Positions 18,538 to 27,000 of a DNA stretch of 64,000 bases are shown here, piece after piece (position 1 is the first letter of the stretch; each line of letters opens with the position of its first letter). Under the pieces are notes generated by a model, which was given only the letters and a program-made list of their open reading frames with translations, was not told the origin of the DNA and did not search any database. Made by a program: the position numbers and the translations under genes. The stretch is from assembly GCA_910584825.1 (NCBI GenBank), contig CAJUCI010000010.1:31548-95547 (forward strand). Reading direction: 5' to 3'. This stretch comes from an uncultured Duncaniella sp. Lineage in GTDB: Bacteria > Bacteroidota > Bacteroidia > Bacteroidales > Muribaculaceae.

Positions 18538-18580
18538 CAGTCGCAGTAATCATCATCTACGGTTACTGCGACTGTTTTAT
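18538..18580 (+). terminator. Terminator after the aldose epimerase gene, built from a GTCGCA motif
   Basis: CAGTCGCAGTAA (18538-18549) pairs perfectly with TTACTGCGACTG (18563-18574) around a 13-base loop, followed by TTTTAT. The stem contains one GTCGCA and one TGCGAC, the same motif as the intergenic arrays, and the array begins right after it. Confidence 0.75.
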
Positions 18581-18584
18581 CTGA

Positions 18585-18688
18585 TGCGACTAATGCGACT
18601 AATGCGACTAATGCGACTAATGCGACTAATGCGACTAATGCGACTGATGCGACTGTGCGACTCAAATGCGACTTGCGACTTTGCGACT
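18585..18688. repeat. GTCGCA array 5 (TGCGACTAA tandem)
   Basis: Six exact 9-base units tgcgactaa (18585-18638), then tgcgactga and looser TGCGAC copies up to 18688, where nested-palindrome copy 3 begins. It is the most regular array in the window. Confidence 0.85.
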
Positions 18689-18809
18689 GTAGGAGCGACG
18701 GCTTCAGCCGTCGATATGACACAACATGGCTAACTATAAACGTCCACAAACCAGCTAACTATTAGCTGATACGTCGCCTCATATCGACGGCTAAAGCCGT
18801 CGCTCCTAC
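18689..18809. repeat. Nested-palindrome element, copy 3 (121 bp)
   Basis: Outer arms GTAGGAGCGACGGC... (18689) and ...GCCGTCGCTCCTAC (18809) are inverted repeats, and each holds an inner CGACGGCT/AGCCGTCG palindrome; the left loop is TC instead of TT. A third, degenerate arm ending TCGTCGCTCCTAC follows at 18811-18837. Confidence 0.85.
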
Positions 18810-18867
18810 CATTCGGCTAACATCGTCGCTCCTACCGTTCAGCAACACCATCGTTACTTAATAAAAT

Positions 18868-18897
18868 ACAGCCCGAATCATATCATACTCGGGCTGT
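18868..18897 (-). terminator. Terminator of the AspT/YidE-type transporter gene
   Basis: On the minus strand ACAGCCCGA pairs with TCGGGCTGT (18889-18897 with 18868-18876) around a 12-base loop, followed by ATTTTATT. It is 28 bases past the stop codon. Confidence 0.75.
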
Positions 18898-18924
18898 AAT
18901 CATATTGTGTTTGGATAATGCTTC

Positions 18925-20574
18925 TTAGAAGAGGCAGAGGATGAGGGCTTGGGCGGCGACTACGCGGAGGAACATCGTGAGCGGGTAGACGGTCGAGTAG
19001 GCTACCGCGGGTGCGTCACTGCCGGTCGAGTTGTTGGCGTAGGCGAGGGCTGGGGGGTCGGTGCATCCGCCTGACACAAGTCCCATAATTGTGAGGTAGT
19101 TAATCTTATAGACTCCGCGTGCGATGAACGATACGATAATCAGAGGCACGATTGTGATGATGAAGCCCCAGATTACCCACCACATGCCAGTGGTGTTGAA
19201 CACGGTCTCGGCAAATCCTTTGCCCGACGATATGCCCACCGATGCAAGGAACAGGCATATGCCTAACTCTCGCATCAGCAGCGAGGCCGACGATGAGGTG
19301 TAGGTCACGAGCTTGAGCTTGTAGCCGAATCGGCTGATGAGGATGGCCACTACGAGAGGACCTCCGGCAAGGCCGAGCTTCATGCCGAAGCCGACGTTGA
19401 TTGAGCCGACGATTATACCGAACATGATGCCCACGAAGATGGTGATGAGGTTGGGCTGGTTGAGACGCTTCATCGAGTTGCCGAGGCGTGTGGCGAGACG
19501 CTCGATGTCGTTGGGGTCGCCCACCACCACGAGACGGTCGCCCACCTGGAGGCGGAGCGAGGGTGAGGCGAGGAGGTCGACACCGGCACGGTTGACACGT
19601 GTGCAGTTGAGCGAGTAGGCGGTGTGCAGACGGAGCGAGCCGAGTGCCACGCCGTTGTATTTGCTCTGGGTCACCACGATGCGGCGCGAGAGCACTGTGC
19701 TCTGCACCTCTTCCCAGTCCATCTCAATCTCATGGCCGATTACGCCTTGAAACTTCATCTCGTCGTTAGGGCCGAGCACGGCGATAATCTTGTCGCCCAC
19801 GTGGAGCACGGTCTTGGAGGTGGGGATGATAACCTTGCCGTCGGCACCCATGAGTCGCGACACCACGAAGTCGCAGTCGAGAATCTGGTGCAGCTCATAG
19901 AGAGTCTTGCCGTCGATGAGCTTGTTGGTGACCTCAAACGACATGATGAGAGGCTTGAGCTGTGAACCCTCCATCTCGTTTTCGATGGCCTTGATTTCGT
20001 CCTCGGTGTTGATGCGGAACACCGCTTTTAATATAAGCATCGACATGATGATGCCGATTACGCCGAGCGGGTAGGCGGCGGCATAACCCATAGCCATGAT
20101 GTTGATGGCCTCGGTGGTGCCTGCTGTCTGCTGGGCGGCTGCAAGACCGGGGGTGTTGGTCACGGCACCTGACATGACGCCTACGAGTGCCGAGATGTTG
20201 GTGTTGCCGTCAATGTAGAAGATGGCGAGCACGATGGCCACGTTGAGCAGAATGATGAGCACTGCAAGACCGTTGAGCAGCACGCCGCCTTTCTTGAACG
20301 ATGAGAAGAAACCCGGGCCTACCTGAATACCGATGGCGAAGATGAAGAGTATGAGGCCGAACTCGCGCACGAATTTCAGCACCTCGGGGTTCACTTCATA
20401 TCCGAAGTGGCCCATGATGATGCCGACAAACAGCACGAACGTTACGCCGAGCGATATGCCTCCAATCTTTAGCTTGCCCAGGAAGATACCCGATGCAATC
20501 ACAAACGAGTACAGGACAAGCGTACTCGCAAGCTCGGTGTGACCGGGTCCGATGAGATTAATTAACCATTCCAT
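18925..20574 (-). CDS. Putative transporter, AspT/YidE-YbjL family with two TrkA-C domains
   Basis: A 549-residue inner-membrane protein with two hydrophobic halves (about residues 10-190 and 375-549) flanking two cytoplasmic TrkA-C/RCK-C domains (about 205-290 and 295-370; for example GDRLVVVGDPNDIERL). The repeated motif ISALVGVMSGAVTNTPGLAAA in half 1 and GLVSGGCTDPPALAYA in half 2 marks the AspT/YidE duplication family. AspT exchanges aspartate for alanine, but most homologues have no known substrate. The TrkA-C domains suggest control by a nucleotide or other small ligand. It is divergent from ilvE. Confidence 0.88.
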   Translation of the reverse strand: MEWLINLIGPGHTELASTLVLYSFVIASGIFLGKLKIGGISLGVTFVLFVGIIMGHFGYEVNPEVLKFVREFGLILFIFAIGIQVGPGFFSSFKKGGVLLNGLAVLIILLNVAIVLAIFYIDGNTNISALVGVMSGAVTNTPGLAAAQQTAGTTEAINIMAMGYAAAYPLGVIGIIMSMLILKAVFRINTEDEIKAIENEMEGSQLKPLIMSFEVTNKLIDGKTLYELHQILDCDFVVSRLMGADGKVIIPTSKTVLHVGDKIIAVLGPNDEMKFQGVIGHEIEMDWEEVQSTVLSRRIVVTQSKYNGVALGSLRLHTAYSLNCTRVNRAGVDLLASPSLRLQVGDRLVVVGDPNDIERLATRLGNSMKRLNQPNLITIFVGIMFGIIVGSINVGFGMKLGLAGGPLVVAILISRFGYKLKLVTYTSSSASLLMRELGICLFLASVGISSGKGFAETVFNTTGMWWVIWGFIITIVPLIIVSFIARGVYKINYLTIMGLVSGGCTDPPALAYANNSTGSDAPAVAYSTVYPLTMFLRVVAAQALILCLF

Positions 20575-20657
20575 GCGTTACTTTGTATCAATCTTTTTTA
20601 CTGTTATTTACGGTGATGGAAAAGCGAGGTTGAGAAATATGGTGATTTTTCGGAGTG

Positions 20658-20665
20658 CAAAGGTA
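20658..20665 (-). promoter_or_regulatory. Promoter -7 box for the AspT/YidE-type transporter
   Basis: CAAAGGTA on the plus strand reads TACCTTTG on the minus strand, 84 bases before the ATG, which gives a leader of about 80 bases. Confidence 0.65.
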
Positions 20666-20781
20666 CGACTATTTTCCCTAAATAAAGAATTATTTCTTTA
20701 ATAAATATTAGGATTTGTTTTAAAAACGTCAGAATGTAAAAAAAATAATGGTCAATCCTGATACATTATAGGAAATTTTAC

Positions 20782-20789
20782 TAATTTTG
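20782..20789 (+). promoter_or_regulatory. Promoter -7 box for ilvE
   Basis: TAATTTTG fits TAnnTTTG and lies 29 bases before the ilvE ATG in an AT-rich region. Confidence 0.65.
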
Positions 20790-20818
20790 TGCATTAAATC
20801 GCATTTTCACAAAGAATC

Positions 20819-21841
20819 ATGGATAAAGAGTTAGACTGGGGTAACCTGTCATTTGGCTACATCCCAACAGATTACAACGTACGTTGCTATTACAAGGACG
20901 GTAAGTGGGGCGACATCGAGGTCTCACAAAGCGAGGAGGTGAGCCTCCACATCGCTTCGACCTGCCTCCACTACGGTCAGGAGATATTCGAGGGCCTCAA
21001 GGCCTTCCGCGGCAAGGACGGCAAAATCCGCATCTTCCGTCTCGAGGAGAATGCCCGCCGTCTGCGCGAGTCGGCCAAGGGCATACTTATGGAGCCTCTG
21101 CCTGAGGAGCTTTTCAAGGAGATGGTCATCAAGGTGGTCAAGCTCAACGAGCGTTTCGTGCCCCCCTACGGCTCGGGCGCATCGCTTTACATCCGTCCCC
21201 TCGAAATCGGTATCTCGGCCCAGGTTGGCGTCAAGCCCGCGAGCGAATACCTGTTCATGATTCTCGTGACCCCCGTAGGCCCGTATTTCAAGACAGGCTT
21301 CAAGCCCACCAACATCTGCATCATGCGTCAGTATGACCGCGTTGCCCCCAACGGCACCGGCCTCTGGAAGGTGGGTGGCAACTATGCCGCATCGCTCACC
21401 GCCGGCGAGCATGCCCATGAGCTGGGCTACTCGGCTGTGCTCTATCTCGACCCCAAGGAGAAGAAGTATCTCGACGAGTGCGGTCCGGCCAACTTCATGG
21501 CCATCAAGGACGGCGTGTATATCACACCCGCATCCAACTCAATCCTCCCCTCGATTACCAACAAGAGCCTCATGCAGCTTGCCGAGGATATGGGCATCAA
21601 GGTGGAGCGTCGCCACATCACTGTCGACGAACTCGAGACCCTCGACGAGGCAGCAGCCGTGGGCACAGCCGCAGTGGCATCGCCCGTAGGCGAGATTGAC
21701 GACCTCGACACCGGCAAGAAATACATCATCTCTAAGAACGGCGAGCCCGGCCCCATCACCACCCGCCTTTACGAGACCCTCAACGCCATACGTCTCGGCG
21801 AGATGGAGGACAAGCACGGATGGTGTACCATCGTTGAGTAA
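20819..21841 (+). CDS. ilvE: Branched-chain amino acid aminotransferase
   Basis: Transfers the amino group between glutamate and leucine, isoleucine or valine with pyridoxal phosphate. The 340-residue length and HYGQEIFEGLKAFRGKDG (about residues 51-68) mark the longer BCAT type (group II). The PLP lysine is K184 in GLWKVGGNYAAS. EYLFMILVTPVGPYF and CGPANFMAIKDG are further family segments. It starts right after its own promoter. A short HD-domain gene follows 12 bases downstream and is probably co-transcribed. Confidence 0.96.
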   Translation: MDKELDWGNLSFGYIPTDYNVRCYYKDGKWGDIEVSQSEEVSLHIASTCLHYGQEIFEGLKAFRGKDGKIRIFRLEENARRLRESAKGILMEPLPEELFKEMVIKVVKLNERFVPPYGSGASLYIRPLEIGISAQVGVKPASEYLFMILVTPVGPYFKTGFKPTNICIMRQYDRVAPNGTGLWKVGGNYAASLTAGEHAHELGYSAVLYLDPKEKKYLDECGPANFMAIKDGVYITPASNSILPSITNKSLMQLAEDMGIKVERRHITVDELETLDEAAAVGTAAVASPVGEIDDLDTGKKYIISKNGEPGPITTRLYETLNAIRLGEMEDKHGWCTIVE

Positions 21842-21853
21842 CAGCGCGTTATT

Positions 21854-22408
21854 GTGACATATAACGAAATCATTGACAAATATTACCCGCCGGGCACTCC
21901 CCGGCGGGTAATCTATATGCGTCATTGCGAGGCGGTGGCGTCACTGGCCGTCGACATCGCCGAGGCCAAGGGGCTCGACCTGCCGCGTGAGATGGTCTAT
22001 GAGGCGGCGATGCTCCATGACATAGGCATATTCATGACCTCGGCACGCGACATCGGATGTGAGGGGGACTCACCTTATATAATGCACGGTGTGCTTGGCG
22101 GACGTCTGCTGCGCTCCGAGGTGATGCCCGAGGAGTATGCCCGTGTGGCCGAGCGTCACACCGGGGCGGGAATAACGGCCGAGGATATCGAGCGTCAGCA
22201 TCTGCCATTGCCTCAGGGCGACTATATGCCTGAGACACAGCTCGAACGACTCGTGTGCTATGCCGACAAGTTCTACTCCAAGAGCGGCGACATGAGGCGC
22301 AAGCCGCTTGACCGCGTCATCGCATCGATGGAGCGTATTTCGCCCGAGACCCTCTGCCGCTTCATGCGTCTGCATGATGAGCTGGGCTGTGACGTCACTC
22401 GTATCTGA
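21854..22408 (+). CDS. HD-domain (HDIG) hydrolase
   Basis: A 184-residue protein with metal-binding HD motif: H24 (YMRHCEAVAS), H55-D56 (LHDIGIF) and a later acidic position near ADKFYSK. The HDIG variant is found in small phosphohydrolases acting on nucleotides or other phosphoesters; the substrate is unknown. The only sensible start is GTG at 21854. The 3' end overlaps the convergent ABC permease gene by 14 bases. Confidence 0.85.
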   Translation: MTYNEIIDKYYPPGTPRRVIYMRHCEAVASLAVDIAEAKGLDLPREMVYEAAMLHDIGIFMTSARDIGCEGDSPYIMHGVLGGRLLRSEVMPEEYARVAERHTGAGITAEDIERQHLPLPQGDYMPETQLERLVCYADKFYSKSGDMRRKPLDRVIASMERISPETLCRFMRLHDELGCDVTRI

Positions 22409-23612
22409 TGGCCTCGATAGGGTCGAGGTTGGATGCCTTTTGGGCCGGATACCATCCGAAGAAAATGCCGGTGACCGTACATACCGCAAACGACAGCACC
22501 ACGGAATAGAGCTGGATATACACCGGCCAGTTGGCTATCACGTTTACCAGCCATGAGGCTAAGATGCCGAGGATGATGCCGATTATACCGCCTGTCACAC
22601 TGATGATTACGGCCTCGATGAGAAACTGCGACAGTATGTCAATGCCACGTGCGCCGATTGACATGCGCAGACCAATCTCGCGGGTGCGTTCGGTCACCGA
22701 TACATACATGATATTCATGATGCCGATGCCTCCGACGAGCAGCGATATGCCCGCGATGCAGGCAAGCAGGACGGTCATCATGTCGGATGTGGAGTTCATC
22801 ATCTCGCTCAGCTCCTGCTGAGAGCGTATCTCGAAATTGTTCTCGGCGTCCTCTTTCAGCTTGTGCTGTGAGCGGAGCACTTCGGTAATCCGTTCTATGG
22901 TCTCCTCGGTCTGCTCCTCATCTACCGCGCTTGCGAAAATTCCCTGCAGATAGTCTACGGCGAGTACACGCTTCATCACGGTGGTGTAGGGGGCAAGCAC
23001 CATGTCGTCCTGGTCCTGACCCATCGAGTTGGTGCCCTTTGACTCCAGCACGCCTATGACGGTGAGCGGGATTTTGCCGAAGCGCACCACACGGCCTACG
23101 GGGTCTTCACCGTTGGGAAAGAGATTGTCCACCACAGTCTTGCCGAGGATGCACACCTTGGCCGCCGACTTGATGTCCTGGTCGGTAAACAGTGTGCCCT
23201 CCTTCACCTTGAGTTTGCGTATCTCCAGATAGTCGGGCGTGATGCCGTAAATCGTTGACGGATAGTTATTGTTGCCGTTGACAAACTGGCCGCCCGAGTT
23301 GACCGACGGCGATATCGCCGCGATGCCGGGCAGAGCTTTCAGAGCCTCATAGTCGGCAACCTCGAGTGTCTGCATGTCGTCGGCACTCTGACGCGCGCCT
23401 CCGCGCTGCATGTTGCCGGGGTGAATCATTATCATGTTGGAGCCCATCTCGGAAATTTGGGCCTTGATGCTGTTTTTCGAGCCTTGGCCTATGGCGAGCA
23501 TGGTGATGACCGATGCCACGCCTATGATGATGCCGAGCATGGTCAGGAAGCATCGCAGCTTGTTGTTGTTCAACGCCTTGAGGGCGATTTTAAGCAGATT
23601 GGCTAACTTCAT
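22395..23612 (-). CDS. MacB-type ABC transporter permease
   Basis: A 405-residue inner-membrane protein of the MacB/FtsX family. It has an N-terminal transmembrane segment (about 18-42, LGIIIGVASVITMLAIGQGS), a large periplasmic MacB_PCD domain (about 50-240) and three C-terminal transmembrane segments within an FtsX domain (about 280-400). The ATPase is a separate gene 4 bases upstream, so this is a split MacB. With MacA and TolC homologues upstream it would move substrates (macrolides, peptides, lipids in known systems) from periplasm to outside by mechanotransmission. Confidence 0.9.
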   Translation of the reverse strand: MKLANLLKIALKALNNNKLRCFLTMLGIIIGVASVITMLAIGQGSKNSIKAQISEMGSNMIMIHPGNMQRGGARQSADDMQTLEVADYEALKALPGIAAISPSVNSGGQFVNGNNNYPSTIYGITPDYLEIRKLKVKEGTLFTDQDIKSAAKVCILGKTVVDNLFPNGEDPVGRVVRFGKIPLTVIGVLESKGTNSMGQDQDDMVLAPYTTVMKRVLAVDYLQGIFASAVDEEQTEETIERITEVLRSQHKLKEDAENNFEIRSQQELSEMMNSTSDMMTVLLACIAGISLLVGGIGIMNIMYVSVTERTREIGLRMSIGARGIDILSQFLIEAVIISVTGGIIGIILGILASWLVNVIANWPVYIQLYSVVLSFAVCTVTGIFFGWYPAQKASNLDPIEAIRYE

Positions 23613-23616
23613 GTTA

Positions 23617-24366
23617 TCAGTCGTTGTCGGTTGGAAGTGATTCGTAAGCCTCGCGGGCCGATGCCGGGGCGGGGTTGCAGGTGTCAGACACCACCTTGCC
23701 GTCGCGGAGCACGATGTTGCGCGACGAGTAGAGCGCGAGGTCGGGATTGTGGGTCACGAAGATGATGGTGCGTCCGCGCCTGTGCAGTTCCTGAAAGAGC
23801 ATGAGGATGCTGAACGATGTGCGCGTGTCAAGGTTGCCGGTGGCCTCGTCGGCGAGTATTATCACCGGGTCGTTGACCAGAGCGCGGGCTATGGCTACAC
23901 GCTGCTGCTGTCCGCCCGACATCTGGTTGCTCTTGTGGTAAAGCCTGTTGTGCAGGCCCACGGCCTCGAGTGCCTTCACAGCCTTCTCGCGGCGCACTTT
24001 GGCCGAGACCTCGGGATTGTAGAGCAATGGCAGCTCCACATTCTCGATGGCCGTGGTCTTGGACAGGAGGTTATAGTTCTGAAACACGAATCCTATCTTG
24101 CGGTTGCGTGTCACGGCCCTGCGGTTTTTGCTCATCGACTGCACCGACACACCGTCAAGGGTGTATTCGCCCGAGGTGGGGGTGTCGAGACAGCCGAGCA
24201 GGTTGAGCAGAGTGGATTTGCCCGAGCCTGATGTGCCCATGATGGTGACAAACTCCCCCTCGTGAATCGTGAACGACACGCCGCGCAGAGCCTTGACCTT
24301 CTCGTCGCCCACCATGAACTCACGGCGCAGGTCCTCGGCACGTATTATTTCCTTTTTATCGGACAT
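23617..24366 (-). CDS. ABC transporter ATP-binding protein (MacB/LolD type)
   Basis: A 249-residue ATPase with Walker [10 protein letters not shown] (about residues 44-52), the signature [15 protein letters not shown], and Walker [14 protein letters not shown] with the D-loop and H-loop (FVTHNPDL). It powers the permease 4 bases downstream and belongs to the MacB/LolD group. It lies 8 bases after the MacA-like gene, in the same operon. Confidence 0.92.
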   Translation of the reverse strand: MSDKKEIIRAEDLRREFMVGDEKVKALRGVSFTIHEGEFVTIMGTSGSGKSTLLNLLGCLDTPTSGEYTLDGVSVQSMSKNRRAVTRNRKIGFVFQNYNLLSKTTAIENVELPLLYNPEVSAKVRREKAVKALEAVGLHNRLYHKSNQMSGGQQQRVAIARALVNDPVIILADEATGNLDTRTSFSILMLFQELHRRGRTIIFVTHNPDLALYSSRNIVLRDGKVVSDTCNPAPASAREAYESLPTDND

Positions 24367-24374
24367 GGCTGTGG

Positions 24375-25547
24375 CTATTTTTTGTTCTTTTTACGTCCCG
24401 GAGGTTGCGGGGCAAAGGGGCTGCGCTGGGCTTCGGGCTGCTCTTTGCCCTCGGTCATGCTGTATCCTGTCGCTACAGTGGCATCGTCTTTTATGCCGCT
24501 GATTATCTGGGTTTTCAGCCCATTGCTGACACCTGTCTTCACCACTGTGGGCACGAGCGAGTTGCCCTCTACCACCCATACGCATTTTTCGTCCTTGGCG
24601 AGCGTGGATGCGTCTATCGAGCCTTTGGGCTGCGGCAGTGTGTCTTCGCCGTCGGTCGCTTCGGGAGTGAATTTGAAAGCTTGGGTGGGCAGGAGCAGAA
24701 GGTCGCGGTCGCGGATAACGTAGATGGTAAGATTGGCCGTGAGTCCGGGTATGAGCTTGTGCTCGGGGTTGGCGACAGCCACCACAACTTCATATGTCAC
24801 AACGTTGCTCTCGGTGGTGGGGTTGAGACGCACCTGAGTGACCTTGCCTTCAAACGTGTCTTCGGGATAAGCGTCTACCGAGAATGTCACATCCTGACCC
24901 ACCTTTACGCGGCCTATGTCGGCCTCGTCGACATTGCCTATCACCTGCATGTTGTCAAGGTCGGCTATGGTGTAGAGGTTGGCGACGTTCATGTTTGATA
25001 CGACAGTCTGACCTACCTCTACCTCGCGTGAGATTACGATGCCGTCAATCGGGGAATAAATCTCGGCATAGTTGAGGTTTTTGGCCGCACGCACGCGGTC
25101 GGCCTTGGCCTTGTCATAGGCGGTTTTCGACACCTCAAGCTCCTTTTGCGACGTCTGAAATTCATAGTCGCTTATAAGTTGCTTGTCATGCAGGGCCTTG
25201 TCGCGGTTGTAGTTGGTGAGGTTGTACTCATATGTCACACGGGCTGACTCCACGTTGGCCTCGGCACTGCGCAGGTCGCTTTCGAGCATTGTCTTCTCGA
25301 TTTCGGCAATCAGCTGCCCCTTTGTGACCTCCGAGTTGTAGTCGACATAGAGTTTATCAATGATGCCGGTAACCTGTGTGCCGACATCGACCTGTGTCAC
25401 CGATTCGACTTCGCCGGTGGCTGTGACGGTCTCGGTCAGCTCGCCGCGTTCGGCCTTGACGGTCTCGAGTCGCACGGTTGCCTCCTTATGACAGGCGCAC
25501 ATCATGAGCGCGAGAGGCAGGACGAGATATAGTCTCTTGATATTCAT
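24375..25547 (-). CDS. Efflux periplasmic adaptor (MacA-like), probable lipoprotein
   Basis: A 390-residue membrane-fusion protein that bridges the MacB-type permease and the TolC channel. The N-terminal signal ends in LALMMCACHKE, where C17 or C19 could be lipidated. A biotinyl-lipoyl-like domain is split around a coiled-coil hairpin (about residues 85-165), then beta-barrel segments such as VGQDVTFSVDAYPEDTFEGKV. The C-terminus ends in a lysine-rich tail. MacA homologues also stimulate the ATPase. The gene sits between the TolC and ATPase genes. Confidence 0.9.
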   Translation of the reverse strand: MNIKRLYLVLPLALMMCACHKEATVRLETVKAERGELTETVTATGEVESVTQVDVGTQVTGIIDKLYVDYNSEVTKGQLIAEIEKTMLESDLRSAEANVESARVTYEYNLTNYNRDKALHDKQLISDYEFQTSQKELEVSKTAYDKAKADRVRAAKNLNYAEIYSPIDGIVISREVEVGQTVVSNMNVANLYTIADLDNMQVIGNVDEADIGRVKVGQDVTFSVDAYPEDTFEGKVTQVRLNPTTESNVVTYEVVVAVANPEHKLIPGLTANLTIYVIRDRDLLLLPTQAFKFTPEATDGEDTLPQPKGSIDASTLAKDEKCVWVVEGNSLVPTVVKTGVSNGLKTQIISGIKDDATVATGYSMTEGKEQPEAQRSPFAPQPPGRKKNKK

Positions 25548-25593
25548 TATTAATGTGATTTGTGGATTATTGTCAGAATGTTGTAGTTGTTTG

Positions 25594-26892
25594 TCAGAGT
25601 GTTACGGTCGCTGTGCGATAGAATTCTATCATCTTGTGGCCGAGCATGGCCATGTATTTGGCCTGAAGGAGCGAGTGACGAGCCTCGACAAGATTGTTGT
25701 GGGCTGTCATCAGTTCGACAGTGTTCACAAGGCCGAGGCTGAACTGCTCGTTGGTGAGTTCGCTCGTGAGCTGTGCCGATGCGAGCTGCTGGGTCGCGGC
25801 TTCAAATCGGGCTTGAGATGAGCGGGTGTCGATATACCAGTTTTCGACTGTCTGCGCCAGTTCGGTCTGACGCAGGTCTATGTCGAGCTGTGCATCCATC
25901 TTCTGCACCTTGGCTCTTGCCACAGCTGACTTGGTCTTTTTGTTGTCAAAGATGGGCACGGCTATGGTCAGGCCGATGGTTTCGTTCCAGTTCTGCTTGA
26001 TGCCGGGGCCGAATGATATGCCGGGAGCCATGTAGCCGGTGCCGATGCCGGTGTTGAGCGAAATGCGTGGACGGCCCGAAGCCTTGGCAATGGCTATATC
26101 GAGGTCCGACCCTTCAATCTCCATCTCCAGTCCGCGCAGTTGCAGGTCGGTGAGTTGGGCCAGGCGGTAGCTCTCGTCGATGGCCGGAAGCGAGGCGAGC
26201 ACCTGCTCGGCTGTCCATTCCACATCCTCAAGCTGTATGTCGGAGTCTATGCCGAGTTCGAGGAGCTTTTTCAGTTCCATTCGGCGTGTGTCGTATGTGC
26301 CGCGGGCATTCACCACACCATACTTGTCCTGCTCATACTGGGCTTGGAGCTGTGCGTAGTCGACACGCGAGAGTCTGCCGGCTTCCATGAGCGCACGTGC
26401 GCGTTCGGCCTGGGCTTGGCTCAGATTGGCGGCCTCCTCATAGATGCCTATGGCCTCGCGGGCATACAGAATGTTGATATACACCTGCAGAAGGTCGGTC
26501 TCAAGGGTGCGCATTATATTGTCTGTGTTGAGCTTGTCAATATGCGTCTGAAGCTCGTTGCGCTTGATGGTGTTCTCGCGCTGTCCGCCGTTCCATACGG
26601 TCCAACCGGCATTGAGTCCGTATGAGCTGCTATAGGTATTCTTGTCCCCTTTGCCCCAGGGGTAGTTGGTCAGTCCCTGCGACGTGGCGAAGTCGAGCGT
26701 TGGTTGCCACTGCGCCTTGGCCTCGTCGAGATTGTAGGCCGAGGTCTCCTCGTTGAGCCTTGATTTGCGGAGTGAGATGTTGTGTTCGCGCGCATAGTCG
26801 ACACAGTCACTGTAGCTCCATGTCGAAGTCTCGGCCATGAGGGTCGGGATTGCGGCGGCTATAAGAGTGGTTGTGATAATCAGATGTCTCAT
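25594..26892 (-). CDS. TolC-family outer-membrane efflux protein
   Basis: A 432-residue outer membrane factor with a signal peptide (MRHLIITTTLIAAAIPTLMAE) and two OEP repeats (about residues 35-215 and 245-430). The repeats are rich in long amphipathic helices, for example RAKVQKMDAQLDIDLRQTELAQ, which form the periplasmic tunnel. It is the first gene of the exporter operon TolC-MacA-MacB ATPase-MacB permease. A weak promoter-like box (TAATATTG, minus strand, 26926-26933) lies 34 bases upstream. Confidence 0.9.
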   Translation of the reverse strand: MRHLIITTTLIAAAIPTLMAETSTWSYSDCVDYAREHNISLRKSRLNEETSAYNLDEAKAQWQPTLDFATSQGLTNYPWGKGDKNTYSSSYGLNAGWTVWNGGQRENTIKRNELQTHIDKLNTDNIMRTLETDLLQVYINILYAREAIGIYEEAANLSQAQAERARALMEAGRLSRVDYAQLQAQYEQDKYGVVNARGTYDTRRMELKKLLELGIDSDIQLEDVEWTAEQVLASLPAIDESYRLAQLTDLQLRGLEMEIEGSDLDIAIAKASGRPRISLNTGIGTGYMAPGISFGPGIKQNWNETIGLTIAVPIFDNKKTKSAVARAKVQKMDAQLDIDLRQTELAQTVENWYIDTRSSQARFEAATQQLASAQLTSELTNEQFSLGLVNTVELMTAHNNLVEARHSLLQAKYMAMLGHKMIEFYRTATVTL

Positions 26893-26940
26893 AACGTGTG
26901 TAATGTTGCGGTGAGAATTTCACTGCAATATTACATAAAA

Positions 26941-26981
26941 GATGTGGCCGCGGTGAAATCTATTCAACCAACGGCCACATA
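26941..26981 (-). terminator. Terminator after the LytR-type regulator gene
   Basis: On the minus strand ATGTGGCCG (26972-26980 side) pairs with CGGCCACAT (26942-26950 side) around a 21-base loop, followed by CTTTTATG. It separates the regulator from the exporter operon. Confidence 0.65.
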
Positions 26982-27000
26982 TGTCCAATGAATCCGATTG

